Shown one piece after another: positions 1-10,700 of a stretch of DNA of 45,505 nucleotides. The notes under the pieces were generated by a model, which did no database searches, was not told the DNA's origin, and saw only the letters and a list, made by a program, of their open reading frames with translations. The first letter of the stretch is position 1. Each line of letters opens with the position of its first letter. A program made the position numbers and the translations under genes. The stretch is from Thraustochytrium sp. TN22 (lineage: Eukaryota; Sar; Bigyra; Thraustochytrida; Thraustochytriidae): assembly GCA_013306675.1 (NCBI GenBank), contig JABLUY010000271.1:1-45505 (forward strand), in the 5' to 3' direction.

Positions 1-1
1 G

Positions 2-1921
2 GCGGCGGCGCGCGGGCTCGCGGCGGCGGCGACGGGCGCGGGCGGCAGCAGCGGCGGCGGCGGCGCGCGGCGCGAGAAGAGCTCGCTGGCGTCGCCCGCG
101 ACGCTGGAGGCGGCCACGGACGACGCGCGCTTCGTGGGGCTGACGGGCGCGCAGATCTTTCATGAGCTCATGCGCGAGCACGGCGTGGACACGGTCTTCG
201 GCTACCCGGGCGGCGCCATCCTGCCGGTCTTTGACGCCATCTACGAGAGCGACGCCTTCAAGTTCGTGCTGGCCCGCCACGAGCAGGGCGCCGGCCACAT
301 GGCCGAGGGCTACGCGCGCGCCACGGGCAAGCCCGGCATCGTGCTGGTCACCTCGGGCCCGGGCGCCACCAACACCATCACGCCCATCATGGACGCCTAC
401 ATGGACGGCACGCCGCTTATCGTGTTCACCGGCCAGGTCCCGACCTCGGCCGTCGGCACGGACGCCTTCCAGGAGTGCGACATTGTCGGCATCAGCCGCG
501 CCTGCACCAAGTGGAACATCATGGTCAAGGACGTCAAGGACCTGCCGCGCCGCATCAACGAGGCCTTCGAGATCGCCACCAGCGGCCGCCCGGGCCCGGT
601 GCTCGTCGACCTGCCCAAGGACGTGACGGCCGTGCAGCTCAAGACTGTCCCGGACAGCTCGCCCCAGGTCGCCGTGCGCCAGAAGCAGAAGGTCGAGCTC
701 TTCCACAAGGAGCGCATCGGCGCGCCCGGCACCAGCGACTTCAAGCTCATCGCCGAGATGGTCAACCGCGCCGAGCGTCCCATCATCTACGCCGGCCAGG
801 GCATCATGCAGAGCGCGCACAACGGCCCGGCCGTCCTCAAGGAGTTCGCCGAGAAGGCCAACATCCCGGTCACCACCACCATGCAGGGCCTCGGCGGCTT
901 TGATGAGCGCAGCCCGCTCTCGCTCAAGATGCTCGGCATGCACGGCTCCGCCTTCGCCAACTACTCCATGCAGAACGCCGACCTTGTGCTGGCGCTCGGC
1001 GCCCGCTTCGACGACCGCGTCACCGGCCGCGTTGACGCCTTCGCGCCCGAGGCCAAGCGCGCGGAGCGCGAGGGCCGCGGCGGCATCGTCCACTTTGAGA
1101 TCTCCCCCAAGAACCTCCACAAGGTCGTGCAGCCCACCGTCGCCGTCCTCGGCGACGTCGTCGAGAACCTCGCCAACGTCACGCCGCACGTCGAGTTCAA
1201 GGAGCGCCAGCCCTGGTTCAGCCAGATCGCCGAGTGGAAGGAGAAGCACCCCTTCATCCTTGAATCCGTTGACAACGACAACGCCGTGCTCAAGCCGCAG
1301 CAGGTCCTCACCGAGCTCAACGAGCAGATCCTCGCCATTCAGGAGAAGGACGCCAGCCAGGAGGTCTTCGTCACCACTGGCGTCGGCAGCCACCAGATGC
1401 AGGCCGCGCAGTTCCTCACCTGGACCAAGCCGCGCCAGTGGATCTCCTCCGGCGGCGCCGGCACCATGGGCTACGGCCTCCCGGCCGCTATCGGCGCCAA
1501 GATCGCCAAGCCCAACGCCATTGTCATTGATGTTGACGGTGACGCCTCGTACTCCATGACCGGCATGGAGCTCATCACTGCCGCCGAGTACAACGTTGGC
1601 GTCAAGGTCCTTATTCTGCAAAACAACTACCAGGGCATGGTCAAGGTCTGGCAGGATCTCTTTTACGACATGCGCCACTCCGGCACGCCCATGTTCAACC
1701 CGCGCTTCGACAAGGTCGCCGAGGCCATGCGCGCCAAGGGCATGTACTGCGACAAGCAGTCCCAGCTCAAGGACACCATCCGTGAGTTCCTCGCCTACGA
1801 CGAGGGCCCCGTCGTCCTCGAGGTCTTTGTCGACAAGGACACCTTCGTCCTCCCCATGGTGCCGGCCGGCTCGGCGCTCCATGACATGGTGCTCGAGCCT
1901 CCCAAGCCCAAGACCAAGTAA
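2..1921 (+). CDS. ALS: Acetolactate synthase catalytic subunit, copy 1 (5' partial)
   Basis: This is the large subunit of acetolactate (acetohydroxyacid) synthase, the ThDP/FAD enzyme that condenses pyruvate in the first common step of branched-chain amino acid synthesis. The frame is open to the window edge, so the start lies upstream. The visible 5' end codes for an Ala/Gly/Arg-rich stretch that looks like the end of an organelle transit peptide, and the conserved enzyme begins near 134. Visible landmarks are the catalytic Glu in [28 protein letters not shown], the [10 protein letters not shown] segment, and the ThDP motif [11 protein letters not shown] running to QNN. The herbicide-site proline (QVPTSAVG) and the Trp (KVWQDLF) are both present. 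639 residues are visible. A close tandem paralogue follows 351 bp downstream. The enzyme assignment is firm; organelle targeting is inferred. Confidence 0.96.
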   Translation, partial: AAARGLAAAATGAGGSSGGGGARREKSSLASPATLEAATDDARFVGLTGAQIFHELMREHGVDTVFGYPGGAILPVFDAIYESDAFKFVLARHEQGAGHMAEGYARATGKPGIVLVTSGPGATNTITPIMDAYMDGTPLIVFTGQVPTSAVGTDAFQECDIVGISRACTKWNIMVKDVKDLPRRINEAFEIATSGRPGPVLVDLPKDVTAVQLKTVPDSSPQVAVRQKQKVELFHKERIGAPGTSDFKLIAEMVNRAERPIIYAGQGIMQSAHNGPAVLKEFAEKANIPVTTTMQGLGGFDERSPLSLKMLGMHGSAFANYSMQNADLVLALGARFDDRVTGRVDAFAPEAKRAEREGRGGIVHFEISPKNLHKVVQPTVAVLGDVVENLANVTPHVEFKERQPWFSQIAEWKEKHPFILESVDNDNAVLKPQQVLTELNEQILAIQEKDASQEVFVTTGVGSHQMQAAQFLTWTKPRQWISSGGAGTMGYGLPAAIGAKIAKPNAIVIDVDGDASYSMTGMELITAAEYNVGVKVLILQNNYQGMVKVWQDLFYDMRHSGTPMFNPRFDKVAEAMRAKGMYCDKQSQLKDTIREFLAYDEGPVVLEVFVDKDTFVLPMVPAGSALHDMVLEPPKPKTK

Positions 1922-2272
1922 ATCACGAGCAGACCTGCTGCTGCTGCTGCTGCTGCTGCTCTCCTGCTGCAAAGAAGGAAAAGATCGCAACAAACAACAA
2001 TCGCGTTTTATATTTTTTGGATGCTTTTTCGTTGTTCTCGAGCGCGTCTGCTGCTGCTACGCTATAGTGCTGTAGTCTGATTGCATGCGCTTGCATGCAC
2101 GTGAAGGGTGGTTTCACCCAGTGGTACCGTGCCCAATCCAAAGTCACTGGTCCAGGTTTTCGCACACCTTCGGCGAACGTGCTGGCAACGGTGCCCGTGC
2201 TGCCGCGTGCTGCCCGTGAATCGACCCAGCGCGCGCAAGCGCTGCAAGAAGCTCCGTGCTTGCAGACGGACA
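1922..2272. other. Intergenic region between the two ALS genes
   Basis: This 351-bp spacer holds the 3' end of ALS copy 1 and the upstream region of copy 2. It starts with a CTG microsatellite, then a T-rich patch near 2007-2035. The frame of copy 2 stays open upstream to a GTG at 2108, but the residues there are not ALS-like and the first ATG is at 2273. I see no RNA gene here. Confidence 0.6.
1935..1960 (+). repeat. (CTG)n microsatellite
   Basis: About 8-9 uninterrupted CTG units start 14 bp after the stop codon of ALS copy 1, in its presumed 3' untranslated region. Further CTGCTGC pieces follow at about 1962 and 2049. Confidence 0.9.
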
Positions 2273-4201
2273 ATGGCGCAGAACTGCATCATGCTCACCA
2301 TGCGTGCAGTCACGGCCAAGACGCGGGGGCTACGTCACGCCATCACCAGCGCTGCGCGCTGCAAGTCCTCGCTGGCCTCAGCAGCCACGCTCGACGACGC
2401 GCGCTTCGTGGGGCTGACGGGCGCGCAGATTTTTCATGAGCTCATGCGCGAGCACGGCGTGGACACGGTCTTCGGCTACCCAGGCGGCGCCATCCTGCCT
2501 GTCTTTGACGCCATCCACGAGAGCGACGCCTTTAAGTTCGTGCTAGCCCGCCACGAGCAGGGCGCCGGTCACATGGCCGAGGGCTATGCGCGCGCCACGG
2601 GCAAGCCCGGCATCGTTCTTGTCACGTCGGGCCCGGGCGCCACCAACACCATCACGCCCATCATGGACGCCTACATGGATGGCACGCCGCTCATCGTCTT
2701 CACCGGCCAGGTGACAACCACGACGGTCGGCACAGATGCCTTCCAGGAGTGCGACATCGTCGGCATCACGCGGCCTTGCACCAAGTGGAATGTCCTCGTC
2801 AAAAATGTCAGGGACCTGCCGCGCCACATCAACGAAGCCTTCGAGATTGCCACCAGCGGCCGTCCCGGCCCCGTGCTCGTCGACCTGCCCAAGGACGTCA
2901 CTGCCCTGCAGCTCAAGGAACTTCCCGACTGCACGCCACGAGCCTCCCTGCGTCAGAGGCAAAAGAGGGACGTCTCGCACAAGAAGCGCATCGGTCCGGC
3001 CGACTTCAGACTCATCGCAGAGATGGTCAACCGCGCCGAGCGTCCCATCATCTACGCCGGCCAGGGCATCATGCAGAGCGCGCACAACGGCCCGGCCGTC
3101 CTCAAGGAGTTCGCCGAGAAGGCCAACATCCCGGTCACCACTTCCATGCAGGGCCTCGGCGGCTTTGATGAGCGCAGCCCGCTCTCGCTCAAGATGCTCG
3201 GCATGCACGGCTCCGCCTTCGCCAACTACTCCATGCAGAACGCCGATCTTGTGCTGGCGCTCGGCGCCCGCTTCGACGACCGCGTCACTCTCAAAATTGA
3301 CGGATTCGCGCCCGAGGCCAAGCGCGCGGAGCGCGAGGGCCGCGGCGGCATCGTCCACTTTGAGATCTCCCCCAAGAACCTCCACAAGGTCGTGCAGCCC
3401 ACCGTCGCCGTCCTCGGTGACGTCGTCGAGAACCTCGCCAACGTCACGCCGCACGTCGAGTTCAAGGAGCGCCAGCCCTGGTTCAGCCAGATCGCCGAGT
3501 GGAAGGAGAAGCACCCCTTCATCCTTGAATCCGTTGACAACGACAACGCCGTGCTCAAGCCGCAGCAGGTCCTCACCGAGCTCAACGAGCAGATCCTCGC
3601 CATTCAGGAGAAGGACGCCAGCCAGGAGGTCTTTGTCACCACTGGCGTCGGCAGCCACCAGATGCAGGCCGCGCAGTTCCTCACCTGGACCAAGCCGCGC
3701 CAGTGGATCTCCTCCGGCGGCGCCGGCACCATGGGCTACGGCCTCCCGGCCGCTATCGGCGCCAAGATCGCCAAGCCCAACGCCATTGTCATTGATGTTG
3801 ACGGCGACGCTTCGTACTCCATGACCGGCATGGAGCTCATCACTGCCGCCGAGTACAACGTCGGCGTCAAGGTCCTCATCCTCCAGAACAATTATCAGGG
3901 CATGGTCAAGAACTGGCAGGACCTGTTCTACAAGAAGCGCCACTCCGGCACGCCCATGTTCAACCCGCGCTTCGACAAGGTCGCCGAGGCCATGCGCGCC
4001 AAGGGCATGTACTGCGACAAGCAGTCCCAGCTCAAGGACACCATCCGTGAGTTCCTCGCCTACGACGAGGGCCCCGTCGTCCTCGAGGTCTTTGTCGACA
4101 AGGACACCTTCGTCCTCCCCATGGTGCCGGCCGGTTCCCCCCTGCACGAGATGGTGCTGGCGCCGCCTGACCCAGACTGTGAGACACCGAGTTTCCCCTG
4201 A
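2273..4201 (+). CDS. ALS: Acetolactate synthase catalytic subunit, copy 2
   Basis: A complete second ALS large subunit of 642 residues. The ATG at 2273 is chosen because it begins an N-terminus rich in Arg, Lys, Ser and Ala with few acids (about 45 residues) that looks like a mitochondrial or plastid transit peptide; the conserved enzyme begins at [10 protein letters not shown], as in copy 1. The catalytic Glu, SGPGATN, FDDRVT and the ThDP motif are intact. Differences from copy 1 cluster in patches: QVTTTTVG replaces QVPTSAVG, a rewritten linker lies at about 2925-3000, LKIDG replaces GRVDA, and [11 protein letters not shown] replaces [11 protein letters not shown]. Other long stretches are almost identical even at third codon positions. 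Both copies look functional. The Thr at the sulfonylurea-site proline position may make this isozyme inhibitor-tolerant (inference). Confidence 0.95.
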   Translation: MAQNCIMLTMRAVTAKTRGLRHAITSAARCKSSLASAATLDDARFVGLTGAQIFHELMREHGVDTVFGYPGGAILPVFDAIHESDAFKFVLARHEQGAGHMAEGYARATGKPGIVLVTSGPGATNTITPIMDAYMDGTPLIVFTGQVTTTTVGTDAFQECDIVGITRPCTKWNVLVKNVRDLPRHINEAFEIATSGRPGPVLVDLPKDVTALQLKELPDCTPRASLRQRQKRDVSHKKRIGPADFRLIAEMVNRAERPIIYAGQGIMQSAHNGPAVLKEFAEKANIPVTTSMQGLGGFDERSPLSLKMLGMHGSAFANYSMQNADLVLALGARFDDRVTLKIDGFAPEAKRAEREGRGGIVHFEISPKNLHKVVQPTVAVLGDVVENLANVTPHVEFKERQPWFSQIAEWKEKHPFILESVDNDNAVLKPQQVLTELNEQILAIQEKDASQEVFVTTGVGSHQMQAAQFLTWTKPRQWISSGGAGTMGYGLPAAIGAKIAKPNAIVIDVDGDASYSMTGMELITAAEYNVGVKVLILQNNYQGMVKNWQDLFYKKRHSGTPMFNPRFDKVAEAMRAKGMYCDKQSQLKDTIREFLAYDEGPVVLEVFVDKDTFVLPMVPAGSPLHEMVLAPPDPDCETPSFP

Positions 4202-5377
4202 TTCGAAACACGCAGTGCGGCGGCGAGTCGCAGAATCAAAGTCAAAGACATCAAAGTTTCGTGTTGCTCCCGGCTTCTCTTGCGTCACTTGCGTCACAAC
4301 TCGGTCCCCCACTCCGTCACTCTGCAATCAGCCAGACAATGTCTACGGGTTTTATTAATTAACTTAACGTTACCTGGTGAGACTCGATCAGTCACCATCG
4401 TGGTGCCGAGACTCTATCTTCCCGCCCTTGTTCCTCTCCCGCGAACTACCACCGTACTACGCAAAAGCCAGAGAGCTACGCTTTCGACGTCATGCGCTCT
4501 CCTGGCCACCCACCACCCACCCGTGACCGCTGCCGACTCGGAGCCAGAGGCCTGGCCTGACCATCACGCGGCGCAGCCCGCTGCAGTCGTCTCCGTCTGC
4601 CTGGCTGCAGCGCCGCGAGAAGCCGCGGGCTCGACGATCGATCGGGCGGGCTTGAAGATCAGGGCTACGCAAGAGGTCGCAGTGCGACGACCCCCGTGCA
4701 CGTGCCGCGTGCACGCGCGAGCGAGTCGAGTGCGAGTCCGTGCGACGCAGGCTCGCCGTGGCGTCGCCTGCAGTTCTCCAAGCCAGGCTCGGCGCGGCCG
4801 CGCTCGGCGGCGCGGCGACGCGCGGCCGGCTGCGCGCGAGCGCGCGGCTGTGCGCGTGGCGCCCCGGCCCGTTCGAGGTTGGCGCGGCGCGGCGTTGCGG
4901 GCCGTTCAAGGCGCCGAGAGGCTGCGGGCCTCTCAGTCAGACCGCCGGACTCGCTTGGATAGCAGCGACGAGGCCAACGGCAGCGGCCGCCCGCCGCGGC
5001 GGCTTTGCGTCGATCGCGCGGGCGGTTGGTTGCGGCAGAGGCTGGTGGCTGGAGGAGGCCGGCATTGCCCGTTCGACCGGCCTTGGTCGTCTCCGGCAGT
5101 GACCGATCTTTGCCTCGCTACAGAGAGAGAGACAGAGAGAGAGAGAAACCTCGCTTGGCTCCTCGGACGGCCATTGCCGACACAATTTCACTCCCTCTCT
5201 TAGCAGAGCTAGAGCTACTACTTCGCCTCCTCCTCGGCCCGCCATCCTGCTCCAGCCGTTCTCCACTCGGTCGGCATTTCTCTCAAGTTGAGCGACGGGC
5301 TGGCATTCCGCAATCGGCAGCGATAGCTAGCGAGAGACAGCTCTGGCCTGGAGCTAGCCTTCGCAGGCAGCGGCGGC
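4202..5377. other. Intergenic region, no gene recognised
   Basis: About 1.2 kb between ALS copy 2 and the HIT-like gene. It contains a directly repeated CTTGCGTCA just after 4278, an AT-rich patch TTTATTAATTAACTTAACG near 4350, a very GC-rich stretch at about 4600-5080, and an AG-rich run at about 5121-5146. Open frames cross the GC-rich part, but their products are Arg/Ala/Pro-rich with no domain, as expected by chance at this base composition. It probably holds the terminator of ALS2 and the promoter and 5' UTR of the next gene. Confidence 0.55.
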
Positions 5378-6823
5378 ATGAGCGGGCTGCGGAGGTCGTT
5401 GAGAAGCGTGACAGAACATGAGGATGACACCTCTGTTGCCTCGGGCGACGTGGACGACAACATGCTCTTGATGGCCACGCTCCGCATCGAGCAGATGGAA
5501 ATCACGCTATGGATCCGTACGCCGCTACGAAGACGGTCAAGCTGGAGCTGGACAAGAACCTTATCGAGCACCAGCGCGGCCACGCGCCCAGACGAGCGCC
5601 TACAGGACAGCCTAGATGAGGCGGTCAGCGAGCAGCTCCAGGCAGAGACGCACGGAGCACTACCGCCGCCGACGACGAAGATGAACCGGCGCGTCTGGGA
5701 GGACCTCCACGACCACGACCAGCTATCGCAGGAAAAGAACGGCAAGGATTGCTCCGAGGATGGGGGCGAGGAGGAAGAAGCGGAAGAGGGCCGTGAGGAT
5801 GAGGACGAAGAGGACGAATGGAGCGAGTGGCATCGTCGCCTGTCAGGCTTTGTGCCCGAGCTCATCGATAGCGCCGTGACACTCGCCACGCAGGGTCTGC
5901 AGCGTCTGGTACCGGCGATGCGCGCAAGCATCCATGGTTCCGGTGCGCGCGGCGCCAGTTTGATTGGCGCGAGCTTCCGCAGATCGATGCGCAGCGAGTC
6001 TGCACGCGATGGTCTCTTCCGCCTCGACCCGCAAAGCGATGCCGTGAACGGCGAGCAACAGCGCACTAGCACACGCTATCGGCGCGGTGCCTACCCTGCG
6101 GACCGGTGGCACGCTGCAGAGGCCAGGCTCTCCGAGTCCGCGCTGGAATTGGGCGCCACCGTCTTCACGTCCATTGCAAAGGAGCAGCAGCACCCGGGCC
6201 GACCGGAGAGGGGCTCACAGCGCTCCGCGTGGTCGCGCTTCCTCGTTACCCGCCGGAACGTGCTTGGCTTCTTCGGTGCCGGCTCGCAAGACATCTCGCG
6301 GCTCCTGCACCTCATCCTCATCCCCAAATTCCACGCCGTCGCTACGGATAGAGGCGACCTGGCCCGCCGCTGGGTCTTCGATCTCGAGCCCTCCGACATT
6401 GACTTGCTGCTGAGCATGCGTGATGCCGGCCTCGAGTTCATGCATGCAAACATGGCCTGGTTCCATGCCCGCTACGCACATCTTGACCGTGACGAGGATC
6501 TCGCCGGTGTTCCGCTCGGAACTTGGCTCAGCGACGACCGCGTCCAGTTTGGCTTCCACATCATTCCCAGCGTCGGCTTTCTGCACATACACATGCTCGT
6601 CGGTCCCATCACCTGCTTTGGCGAGCGTTACGAGCATACCTGGATCCCTCTCGACGCTGTCCTTCGCGAGCTTACTGCTGGTGTTCCCATGCGCGACGTC
6701 CTTGCCGCCGCTCAAGAACTTCACGTCGACGGGGAGCCTCTCGATGCTCCCGATCCAGGTTCCCTTTCGCGACACCACGTCACAGACGCCGAGGAGGGTG
6801 AGTCTATGCACCCGGCCTCTTGA
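5378..6823 (+). CDS. HIT-superfamily (HINT3-like) protein with long N-terminal extension
   Basis: A 481-residue protein. The last 180 residues read as a histidine-triad domain: HLILIPKFH at 311-319 matches the family's conserved 'H-hydrophobic-IPK-H' strand and turn, and GFHIIPSVGFLHIHMLVGP around 394-411 matches the active-site region, most like HINT3. The family hydrolyses nucleoside phosphoramidates or dinucleotide phosphates. Only His403 and His405 of the H-x-H-x-H triad are present; the third position is not His, so activity is uncertain. The first 290 residues are unrelated to HIT, with an acidic tract (EEEEAEEGREDEDEEDE) at about 130-150 followed by a possible amphipathic segment. The ATG at 5378 has a fair context (GCGGCATGA). 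The HIT call is by motif recognition; the substrate is unknown. Confidence 0.72.
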   Translation: MSGLRRSLRSVTEHEDDTSVASGDVDDNMLLMATLRIEQMEITLWIRTPLRRRSSWSWTRTLSSTSAATRPDERLQDSLDEAVSEQLQAETHGALPPPTTKMNRRVWEDLHDHDQLSQEKNGKDCSEDGGEEEEAEEGREDEDEEDEWSEWHRRLSGFVPELIDSAVTLATQGLQRLVPAMRASIHGSGARGASLIGASFRRSMRSESARDGLFRLDPQSDAVNGEQQRTSTRYRRGAYPADRWHAAEARLSESALELGATVFTSIAKEQQHPGRPERGSQRSAWSRFLVTRRNVLGFFGAGSQDISRLLHLILIPKFHAVATDRGDLARRWVFDLEPSDIDLLLSMRDAGLEFMHANMAWFHARYAHLDRDEDLAGVPLGTWLSDDRVQFGFHIIPSVGFLHIHMLVGPITCFGERYEHTWIPLDAVLRELTAGVPMRDVLAAAQELHVDGEPLDAPDPGSLSRHHVTDAEEGESMHPAS

Positions 6824-6858
6824 CCCATACTCCTGTACAATGTTGAATCATTTCCATG

Positions 6859-7664
6859 CTTGCGTCCCCCTTCTTCCCGGAGGGGGGGAACGCCGGAGAA
6901 TCGAGATGGGGCTGGCACCAGTAACTTACTCACTGTCAGTAGCCGTCCACCATTGAGGCGATCAGAATCCAACAAACTGCAGCGCTCTGGCCCATTGCGC
7001 CGCCTTGGGCCAAGCTCTGCCAATGCGGCGACACAAGTTCGTCAATCTCGACTCGAGTGCTTCTCCGAGTCAGCTTGCCAAGGTAGCCTGAAGATGTTCG
7101 AGTCGAATGTCGTCACGGTATACGAAACCAGGCCGGCTGCCACGCGCTTGCGTCCCCCCTTCTTCCCGGAGGGGGGAAACGCCGGAGAATCGAGATGGGG
7201 CTGGCACCAGTAATCCAACAAACTGCAGCGCTCTGGCCCATTGCGCCGCCTTGGGCCAAGCTCTGCCAGTGCGGCGACACAAGTGCGTCAATCTCGACTC
7301 GAGTGCTTCTCCGAGTCAGCTTGCCAAGGTAGCCTGAAGAAGTTCGAGTCGAATGTCGTCACGGTATCCGAAACCAGGCTGGCTGCCACGCGCTTGCGTT
7401 CCCCCATTCCTCCCGGAGGGGGGAACGCCGGAGAATTGAGATGGGGCTGGCACCAGTAACTTACTCACTGTCAGTAGCCGTCCACCATTGAGGCGATCAG
7501 AATCCAACGAACTGCAGCGCTCTGGCCCATTGCGCCGCCTTGGGCCAAGCTCTGCCAGTGCGGCGACACAAGTGCGTCTCGAGTGCTTCTCCGAGTCAGC
7601 TTGCCAAGGTAGCCTTGAAGGAGTTCGTCACGGGAGTATCCAAAACCAGGCCGGCTGCCACGCG
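6859..7664. repeat. Three tandem copies of a 246-288 bp repeat
   Basis: Unit 1 is about 6859-7146 (288 bp), unit 2 about 7147-7392 (246 bp) and unit 3 about 7393-7664 (272 bp). All start at CTTGCGT followed by a C-run, TTCCCGG and a G-run. This C5-6...G5-7 segment is an inverted repeat that could fold into a GC hairpin. Unit 2 lacks an internal block of about 42 bp, with ACTTACTCACTGTCAG at its start, that units 1 and 3 keep. Unit 3 lacks short pieces near its end. Copies are otherwise highly similar. The array fills the gap between the HIT-like gene and the macroglobulin gene and codes for nothing recognisable. Confidence 0.92.
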
Positions 7665-7720
7665 CTGCATCAAACACCACCAGGCCGGCCTGCAGACCCA
7701 GAACGACGCAAGAAGCAAGC

Positions 7721-10700
7721 ATGCGCAAGAGAGAGCGCAGGAGCCCCACGCGGGACGAGGAGAGAGGCCTGGCGCTCAAGGCGCCGGCCGCGTCGAGAGG
7801 CGCGGCCGCGCGGAGGTGGGTGGTACCGCGATGGGCGGCGGTCCTTGGGTTCGGCCTGCTGGTCGTTGTGGCCCAGTTCGCGCGCAGCACGTACGAGCCG
7901 CCTGCCGTTGTCGTCACGAAGGGCACCGTGCTTGACGCGGATGACCTGCACGGGCTTCAGATCGCGGCGCGCAAGACGTGCACGTTGCACGTCTTCACGG
8001 ATAAGCCGCTGTACCGGCGCGGCGACGAGGTCAAGGCGTGGGTCATGGCCCTGGACGCGCTCACGGGCGAGGTCCTCTCCGGCACAGAACTCGAACCCGG
8101 GAGTCTGGCCTGGCGCTTAGTCAACTCACGCGACAGCGAAGTCCGGAGTGGCTCCGTCTCTGATTTTCCCTCGTTTTCAAATGGTGGGGAGACGCCCTTT
8201 CGCAACACCACCAGGGCGCTGCCCGTGTGGACGCGCATTGACAACGCCATGGCCGGCGGCGTCTACCGGCTGGTCGTGCGTCAGCGTTATGTGAATGTCG
8301 CCGGGTCTCCAACCGTGCTCTGCGCGCCCGGCGAGCGTGAGATTGAAGTGCGTCTTGACTCCCGTTCGACGCCGCAGCTCGGCGCCGACGTCGACCTCAT
8401 CGGCGGGGATGCCTTTGCAGCCGGGGACCGCATCACTCTGCAGGTTGCTAACGTTACGGACATGGCCTCCGGCGAGCGTCCAATGCGCGGCGTATATGTC
8501 CGCGCCAGTCTTCATGTACCCGGCGACCCGGAGGCTTCCTGGACTTCGGCGACACTCCCACTGGACACGCGCACCGGCACGCGCACCATCTCGGTGCCGC
8601 TACCACAAGAGCTCGCTGCCGCGCCGTCGCTCAGCGTCTACGCAACGTACGGCGTCGCCACGCGCACGTTTGTCGTCCCGGTGCCTTTGCTACGAGACAT
8701 CGAGGTGACCTTCTACCCGCTCAGCGGCCACCTCGTGGAGGGCTGCACGAACTGGGTCTATTGGGAGGCGCACTCCACGCAGACTGGCGAGCCGGTCGAG
8801 CTGCGCGCCACCGTCGAGCTGCGGTCCCGCGAGGGCGCCCGTCAGCTCGCATCCACGCGCACCTCGCACGAAGGGCGCGGCCGCTTCAGCATCCTCGTCC
8901 AGCACGAAGAGACCTATGTTTTGAGAGCGCGCGGCCTCGATTTCGAGCTCCCAGCCGCCTCCCCTGGCGTCGCGCTCGGATCCTCCGCCGACACCGCCGT
9001 CTTCGCCGCTGGCGAGCCTGTCCGCATCCGTGTCGCCGCCTCCCATGCGCAGGAGAAGCTGTCCGTCGCGCTCTACAAGCGCAGCAAGCTGCTAGATCAG
9101 CGCCCCGCGCCCGTGTCCACGCAAGGCCCGCTCGAGCTTGAGCTTGACCCCAGCGACGCGACGGGCGTGCTGCGGGTTGTCGCGCAGGCGCCAAGCGGCA
9201 ACTCACTTGCCGAGATGCTCGTCTTCGTCCACCCGCGCAGGTTACACGTTCGCGCCTTGGTGTCAGAACAAGCCAACGCCAAGCGCGCCATCCCGATCTC
9301 CGTGCACTCCGCCTCCGCAGCGCGCGTGGTCGTCACCGTGCTGGAGGTCGCCCGGCTCCGGCAGCTACCGAGCCGCCGTTGGCCGCCATCGCTGCGCGAG
9401 AGCGTTTTGCTGGAGGCCGAGGTGGACGCACTCTTCTCAACGCAAGACTACCTGGACGCGGACCGTCAACCGCTGGACCTACTGCTCGGCGTGCAGGCGT
9501 GGCGCAAGCTGGTTCTCAACGACGCGGCTACGCTGGAGCGCCGTTGGAAGGCCCGACTTGAGAATAGTGAGAGTGCACGCCTCGCTCGTCTCCTCGGCCT
9601 ACCCGCAGAGGAGGTCGTTGGTGCCGGGCCCCTCGACCTACGCGCCGCGACGACCATCGTTCACGACATGCCCATCATGAGGGTTGGCTATGCACTCATG
9701 GCCACTTCTGCTGCCCAGATGGATGCCGACGACGACATGGCGGAAGACCTTGCAGAGCCAGAGGCTGTCAGAGGCGCCGCCTTTGCTGTTCAGAAGCTAG
9801 AGGCTGTCGGAGGCGCAGCCTTCGCTGTCCAGATGGATGCCGAAGACAACGTGGTGGAAGACAATGGTGCGGCGGCTCCCGCCGGCAAACTCGCACCGAT
9901 CACGGAAAGGATGCAATATCCACCCCTTTCTGTCCTTCGGGATTTCAAGGTTGTTCACCAGACGCTGAACCTGGACCTGAAACCAGACGCCCTCAACACA
10001 GACGCGTTCATGGCAAATGTTTCTTTCCATGCACCCCGACCGGGAACCTATCTCATCCGTGTCGACGCCTGGAACCTAGCTGGCGAGCTTGGCTACGCGA
10101 GTGCCGACCTCGTGGCTGTGCAGGATCTCGTCGCGACGCTGACTGCTCCACCGCGCGCAATCGTCGGCGACGCCATTGCCCTGGACCTGGCCGTGCGCGA
10201 CGCAAGCAAAGGGGTCGAGCCGCTGGACGTCCTCGTTTCTGGTCTTGTGGACCGTAAGGGCATACCCGCAGACGAGCAGGGCCACTTGGCAATGTCCTTG
10301 CCAAACACGCTCACAAAGGCCGGGCGAGATTTTTTTCGTGCAAAGATCAGCCGCACGGAACGCCCCCGCGACTGGGTGGAGGCGACAGCGATCGTCCACG
10401 TGCAGGAGGCTGGCGTTGAGATCATCAAGAGCGCGGGCGGAATGCTCGACATCGGGACCACGCAGGTCGCGCTCGACCTGAACTTGACCTCGGGCATGAG
10501 CAACAGTGCCCGGAATGTGCACATTCAGGTCGAGGTATTCAGCGGTCTCGGAGAGCAGGTATTCTCCTCGCTAGAGTCCCTCATTCGCGACCCGTACGGG
10601 TGCTTTGAGCAGACCAGTTCCACAACATACCCGCTCATCCTCCTCTTGCGCTTCCTGTCCACGCAATCCAGCGCGCGAGACGGCCAGGTGCGCTCTATGA

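Noticed and set aside
2543-4327. Long minus-strand open frame (594 codons) opposite ALS copy 2
   Set aside because: It mirrors codons of a certain gene with strong GC at third positions; the product is Val/Leu/Asp/Gly-rich with no domain. Similar antisense frames at 11072-12154, 13528-15357, 31973-33547 and 35129-36751 are rejected for the same reason.
4280-5203. Plus-strand open frame of 307 codons between ALS2 and the HIT gene
   Set aside because: Arg/Ala-rich low complexity in a GC-rich stretch, no start context, domain or neighbour support.
6859-7664. CRISPR array
   Set aside because: Units are 246-288 bp and contiguous with no short repeats plus unique spacers, and the genome is eukaryotic.
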